Below, piece after piece: positions 60,265 to 64,000 of a DNA stretch of 64,000 nt. The position numbers and the translations under genes are program-made. Origin of the DNA: Celoporthe dispersa. Its lineage: Eukaryota > Ascomycota > Sordariomycetes > Diaporthales > Cryphonectriaceae. Each line of letters starts with the position of its first letter. The stretch's first letter is position 1. The notes under the pieces were generated by a model that did not search any database, was not told the origin of the DNA, and saw only the letters and a list, made by a program, of their open reading frames with translations. The stretch lies in NCBI GenBank assembly GCA_016584495.1, contig WAID01000003.1, positions 2,728,001-2,792,000 of the forward strand, given 5' to 3'.

Positions 60265-61148
60265 TCAAAACATGCCAACAAGCCCCCCTACTCCAGCCAG
60301 CACCACACCAACACCCGACACACCCCAGCCTGACGCTCTCACCCCCGCTGCAGACGATGTCGCGCCCGCCGTCTGGCTCCCCGGAGAGCGTGGTGGTGCT
60401 GGTCACACTCCCGCTCACAGCCTCCGCGACGGCAGCCACCCCCGTCTGAACCGCCACGCTCCCATCCGACGCCGTGACCGTCTCCGTGACCGTCGCCGTG
60501 TGCGTGCTCCACGTCCAGCCGGCGCCCCAGTCACCCCATCCGCCCCACCCGCCGCCGCCGCCGCCGCCCACCCACGGGCTCCCGTCCCAGGCACAGCTCG
60601 AGATCGCAGACCCCCAGCCGGCCCGGCCCGCGCCACCGTCCCGAGCGAGCCTGGGCTGGGCCAGTGCGGTGGACGAGGAGGCCCCGCCGTCGTCTGTACT
60701 GGTGGTGGTGGTGCTGCTGCTGCTGCTGCTGCTGGTGGTGGTGGTGGAGGTGGCGGCCGCCGAGCAGCTGGACCACGCCGCGCACAGCGACGAGGCCATG
60801 CTGCTGTAGCTCGAGACGGCAGTGGGCGTGGCGGAGCAGGCAGACGAGAGGCAGGAGGCGGCGGCAGAGGAGAGGGAGGCGGTGCAGAAGGCTGTCGGGG
60901 CGGGCCAGGCGGAGGAGGTGGGCTGCTGGGAGGACGACCATGCCGTTGCGTAGAGGGAGGAGAGACAGGATTGCTGTTGGGGGGGGGGAACATCGGGACG
61001 TCAGCTGTTCTGTGGGATGAACGGAAAAGAGGGGGACTGGTGTGTTTGGGGGGGGGGGTATGTGGCGACTTACTGCGCACGTGGGTGCTCCTCCGTACCA
61101 TTGCGCGGTGGCGACGCTGGCGAGGCCTGTGAGGGCGAGGGTCTTCAT
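60265..61148 (-). CDS. CFEM-like secreted protein with reduced cysteine set, frame interrupted once
   Basis: Exon 1 (61148-61074) is 25 codons: signal peptide MKTLALTGLASVATAQ and a first Cys at ..GAPTCA. A phase-0 GTAAGT..CAG intron (100 nt) precedes exon 2 (60973-60265). Cys context QSCLSSLY, AFCTASL, SCLSSAC, SSLCAAW follows CFEM order, but the third and fourth cysteines of the standard eight are absent. Then come a Ser/Thr tract, a Gly/Trp-rich region and a THTATVTETVT segment. The best C-terminus (SGVGVVLAGVGGLVGMF, a GPI-type tail) is reached only if one surplus base in the C run 60379-60382 is ignored; the uncorrected frame ends at 60248. About 260 residues. Likely wall-anchored; function unknown. 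Confidence 0.7.
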
Positions 61149-62115
61149 GGCGGTGAAGAGGATGGACTATCGTAGACTTGGGGTGGGGGGGGTGGTTCTT
61201 CTTTCCAGTAAGGGCCACAAACACCAAGAGAAGGATAGGGATAGACTTTTCTGCTTTGGAGAGCCTGAGACAGGCCAGAATGCCCAGCCGCAGGAGGGGG
61301 GGCGAGGCGGGTCTCTCCTTTATACCTACCACACGCAGACTTCTCGCCTGTCATTACACACAAAGCCCACAGGTCATGACCGGCTTCAGACTCGCATGAC
61401 ATGCATGCATAGCCCAGGTCTCTTTCTTCAGCCGCACAACCGAGACACACGAGGCCTCGTAAGCCCTCTCTCTCTCCCCGAGCCCGCCTGACCAGGTATC
61501 CGATGAGAAGGGAAACCTACAGAACAAGGGCCACAGTCCGCCATCGCCGCGTTCCATCACTTACAGACCGTTGCGTCGACGCCATGCCGCGCGGCCACCA
61601 GCGCAGTCGGGAGTGGTACAGGGCGAACGTGCTCCTGAGACAGATGCTTCGCGCACTACTGTGCTCCCCAACAGACAAAGACGATGACGAGTCCCCTCTG
61701 CAGCTAGAGGGTGACACCACCAGGATCCAGCAAGCCTCTCAGCCTTAACGATATGTTGGGCGCCCGCTCAGCACCCCGAGGACATGATTCGCCAGACCCT
61801 TGGAAAAAGGCAGGACGAAAAGAAAGAAAGGAAGAGAAAAAAAATAAAAGAAGAGTCGCACGAGGTCATCAGTGAACCTCTCACAACCCACCGACGGGAC
61901 CGAAGTCTCCCAGACCCCTGGCCGAGAGCGACCATATTCGCGTCCGGTCGGGGAGGACAAAGCCTTGGGGAATGTCCGACGACGCGCTAGCTAACGTTTT
62001 GCCCTCGGGTCATGATGGGTTCCGGTTCAAAAAGACCGCTGTCAGCAGGCGCAGGTGAGATGCCATGACAGGAGCTTCTTTGACGGTGAAGCGCGCGGGC
62101 GTCAATGGATGGAGA

Positions 62116-62152
<37 letters not shown>

Positions 62153-63124
62153 GTTTCTCGTGCTAGTGGTCACAGGGTGTAATTTCCTATTGCAGTAATA
62201 TCCCGTCTTGAGGGAGCAAACTTGGTTGGAAAAGGCTCTTGTAGTTGTCGAGAGGTTTGATTGGATGAATCTTAATGGTTGCGAGTGGGATCGGGTCTTT
62301 GATCTGACTAGATTAGATCGTCGCCCCCAAAGTAGCCTGTTGCGTGTAGACGTGATTTGTAGTACACCCACTGTTGTTGAGGTGCGTCTGATCTTGGGAT
62401 TTGTGGATGAGAACGGGACGGGGGACACTTTGCCATGGAGCTGTGGTACGATGAGAATTGTGATATTCGAAATCCATTGATTTTGTTCTGATCGGCTCAA
62501 GTCTTACCTTCGATACGCATTTGCTTGGACAGTACAGGAAAAAGAAGAGAGAGAAAGAAGAAGAAAAAAAAAGAGAGAGAGAAAGAGGAACGGCAGGCGG
62601 AGCATGACAACCTACCTCTTCCAGCAGTCTCTCTCGGCATCCCTAATCCAGGCCCTCGACCATGCCCTGACCCAGCACCCTGACAGCCAATGCTGCCTGC
62701 CATGTTCTTCTCCCTGCACCCCCTCCAGCAGGCCACGGCGCCTTTGTTCTATACTGCTGGTTCTCGCCCCAACTCCTTTGACGATCCGGTTGTGCAGTTT
62801 GTTGTACAGCGCTCTGGTGAACCAATAATCAATACCAACGAATACAAGAGAGGCAAGCAAGAGTCCCGTGTGTGACAACCCCCGACACAGAGCACCACCA
62901 TTGCTCCTCCTCCTTCAGCGAGAGCCCTCCCAGGCTCGTCCGTCAGATATATTGTAGTCGCGACCTGCCGTGGTCGGGCTTGCACGGCTGGTCGCCTGCC
63001 CGACGTAGGTCCTCACTGGTGAGGAGGACTTCCCAGGCGAGAGCCTCACAGGTGTCCGCAGCACCCGCCCGGCAGTCGTATCCCCGGCATGGGACTGCTG
63101 CTGCCCAGCACCCAGTTGCTGGCC
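61149..63124. other. Intergenic region between CFEM-like gene and DBF2
   Basis: About 2 kb with A/G-rich tracts (61810-61850, 62530-62590) and a GA microsatellite. A short minus-strand hydrophobic frame (62612-62878) lacks an ATG and was not accepted. No supported gene. Confidence 0.5.
62111..62148 (+). repeat. (GA)n microsatellite
   Basis: A GA-rich run of about 38 bp, interrupted once near its start. Confidence 0.88.
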
Positions 63125-64000
63125 CTACAGCATCGTGCCGAACAACCCATCCGAGGTGATGGGTTTCCTCCGCGGGCTGCCGGTGTCCTCGTCTGCCTTC
63201 CGGTGACGGAAGGTGAACCCGACAAACAGCGACTTGCCCATGTCGTCGTCGCGCTCGGCCATCTTCTCCAGTGCCGTCTGCTTCTCGTGGACCTCCTTGT
63301 ACTTGGCCATGTCGGCCTCGTTGGTGAAGTCGTCAAAGTAGCCCGCGTCTGTCTCGGAGTCCAGCTCGGGGACGAACGGGGCCTTGGTCTCGCGCAGTGC
63401 GTCCCAGTCCACCTCGGCAAAATATTGGTGCGCGTAGATGTCCTTGATGTTGGAGAAGCGCTTCGAGCGCGAGTTGATGCAGGTCGTGATGAAGGTCCAG
63501 GTCCTGTTAGAGAGGAAGTAGTTGGGGTCTTCCCACACCGGCCGCTTCAGCACCTCCTTCCAGTGCTTCAGGTTGCGCCACGTCTCGTCCGGCGTGGCGC
63601 CGGCAAACGGAGGGAACCCGGTCAGGGCCTCGAACAGCATACACCCGAGGCTCCAGTAGTCGACCGTGTAGTCGTATTCCTCGCCGCGGAGCACCTCTGG
63701 CGCCATGTAGTCCGGCGAGCCGACAATGGACTTGGCGTAGTTTGCATCTTTGTCGCGCATCGACCTGTACCCGTCGCGGCGCTCTGCCACTGTCCGCTGG
63801 TCCATCGGCTTTCCAAAGGGCACCGAGGTCTCGGACGCCTTCTCCAGGCGGACCCGCATCGACTCGATCTTTGCCGGCGCCAGGAAGCCTGCCGCCAGGC
63901 CAAAGTCGGTCAGCTTGACGTGGCCGGACGAGTCAACGAGGAAGTTCTCGGGCTTCAAGTCGCGGTGGATGTAGCCCAGCTGGTGGAGGGCGTCCACGGA
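63125..64000 (-). CDS. DBF2: Dbf2/SidB-type NDR-family protein kinase, C-terminal part (5' cut by window end)
   Basis: The frame is open to the window edge, so the N-terminus and ATP-binding lobe are missing. Visible kinase features: VDALHQLGYIHRDLKPEN (catalytic loop, Asp of HRD), KLTDFGLAAG (Mg-binding DFG), a long NDR-type insert between DFG and APE (ESMRVRLEKA..RDGYRSMRDKDANYAKS), GSPDYMAPEVL and DYWSLGCMLFEALTG. The AGC C-terminal extension contains DSETDAGYFDDFTNE and the hydrophobic motif LFVGFTFRHR. The insert and tail match budding-yeast Dbf2 and Aspergillus SidB, which act with Mob1 in the mitotic exit/septation initiation network. Given the class II myosin in the same window, both septation branches are represented, though they are 46 kb apart. 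Confidence 0.92.
   Translation of the reverse strand, partial: SVDALHQLGYIHRDLKPENFLVDSSGHVKLTDFGLAAGFLAPAKIESMRVRLEKASETSVPFGKPMDQRTVAERRDGYRSMRDKDANYAKSIVGSPDYMAPEVLRGEEYDYTVDYWSLGCMLFEALTGFPPFAGATPDETWRNLKHWKEVLKRPVWEDPNYFLSNRTWTFITTCINSRSKRFSNIKDIYAHQYFAEVDWDALRETKAPFVPELDSETDAGYFDDFTNEADMAKYKEVHEKQTALEKMAERDDDMGKSLFVGFTFRHRKADEDTGSPRRKPITSDGLFGTML

Noticed and set aside
62612..62878. Short minus-strand frame with a membrane-like N-terminus (SLVFVGIDYWFTRALYNK)
   Set aside because: It has no ATG, no convincing upstream exon and degenerates into Arg/Trp-rich sequence; probably chance.

Overview
The window is nuclear DNA of a filamentous ascomycete (Pezizomycotina, most likely a Sordariomycete; genus not determined). 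The evidence is GC-rich coding sequence with short GT-AG introns (mostly 49-160 nt, CTAAC/CTGAC branch sites), intergenic DNA rich in microsatellites, and fungus-specific families: an AreA/NIT2 GATA factor, class II myosin, CFEM and WSC proteins, a LysM protein and a Dbf2-type kinase. No rRNA, tRNA, CRISPR array, prophage or intact transposon was seen.

Left part (0-10 kb): the 3' end of an Hsp70/HSPA12-like gene; a thaumatin-like cell-surface protein; an ankyrin-repeat protein divergent from RPC11 (RNA polymerase III subunit with a 10-nt first exon); MED31 (Mediator), convergent with RPC11; and a CFEM surface protein.

Middle (10-36 kb): a class II myosin heavy chain of about 2412 residues with a GC-AG intron; a Red1/ZFC3H1-like zinc-finger protein (nuclear RNA surveillance); a GNAT acetyltransferase with an N-terminal PIP-box-like motif; an Sgf11/ATXN7L3 protein (SAGA deubiquitinase module); a PPIL1-type cyclophilin divergent from a signal peptide peptidase; and a secreted protein with three LysM-like segments.

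Right part (37-64 kb): YIF1 (ER-Golgi transport) and the SRP receptor alpha subunit share a 608-bp divergent promoter containing a 14-bp palindrome; areA, the global nitrogen regulator, on the minus strand; a gene-poor interval of about 10.4 kb; a WSC-domain membrane sensor; a second, Cys-depleted CFEM-like protein with the same exon geometry as the first; and the 3' two thirds of a Dbf2/SidB-type NDR kinase cut by the window end.

The most important cross-cutting observation is that five otherwise convincing genes (both CFEM-like genes, the GNAT, the cyclophilin and areA) carry about ten one-base frame interruptions, nearly all in or beside G/C runs or simple repeats. Long genes such as myosin and red1 carry none. 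Assembly or sequencing indels explain this better than true gene decay, but only reads can decide. Automatic gene calling would truncate or split these five genes.
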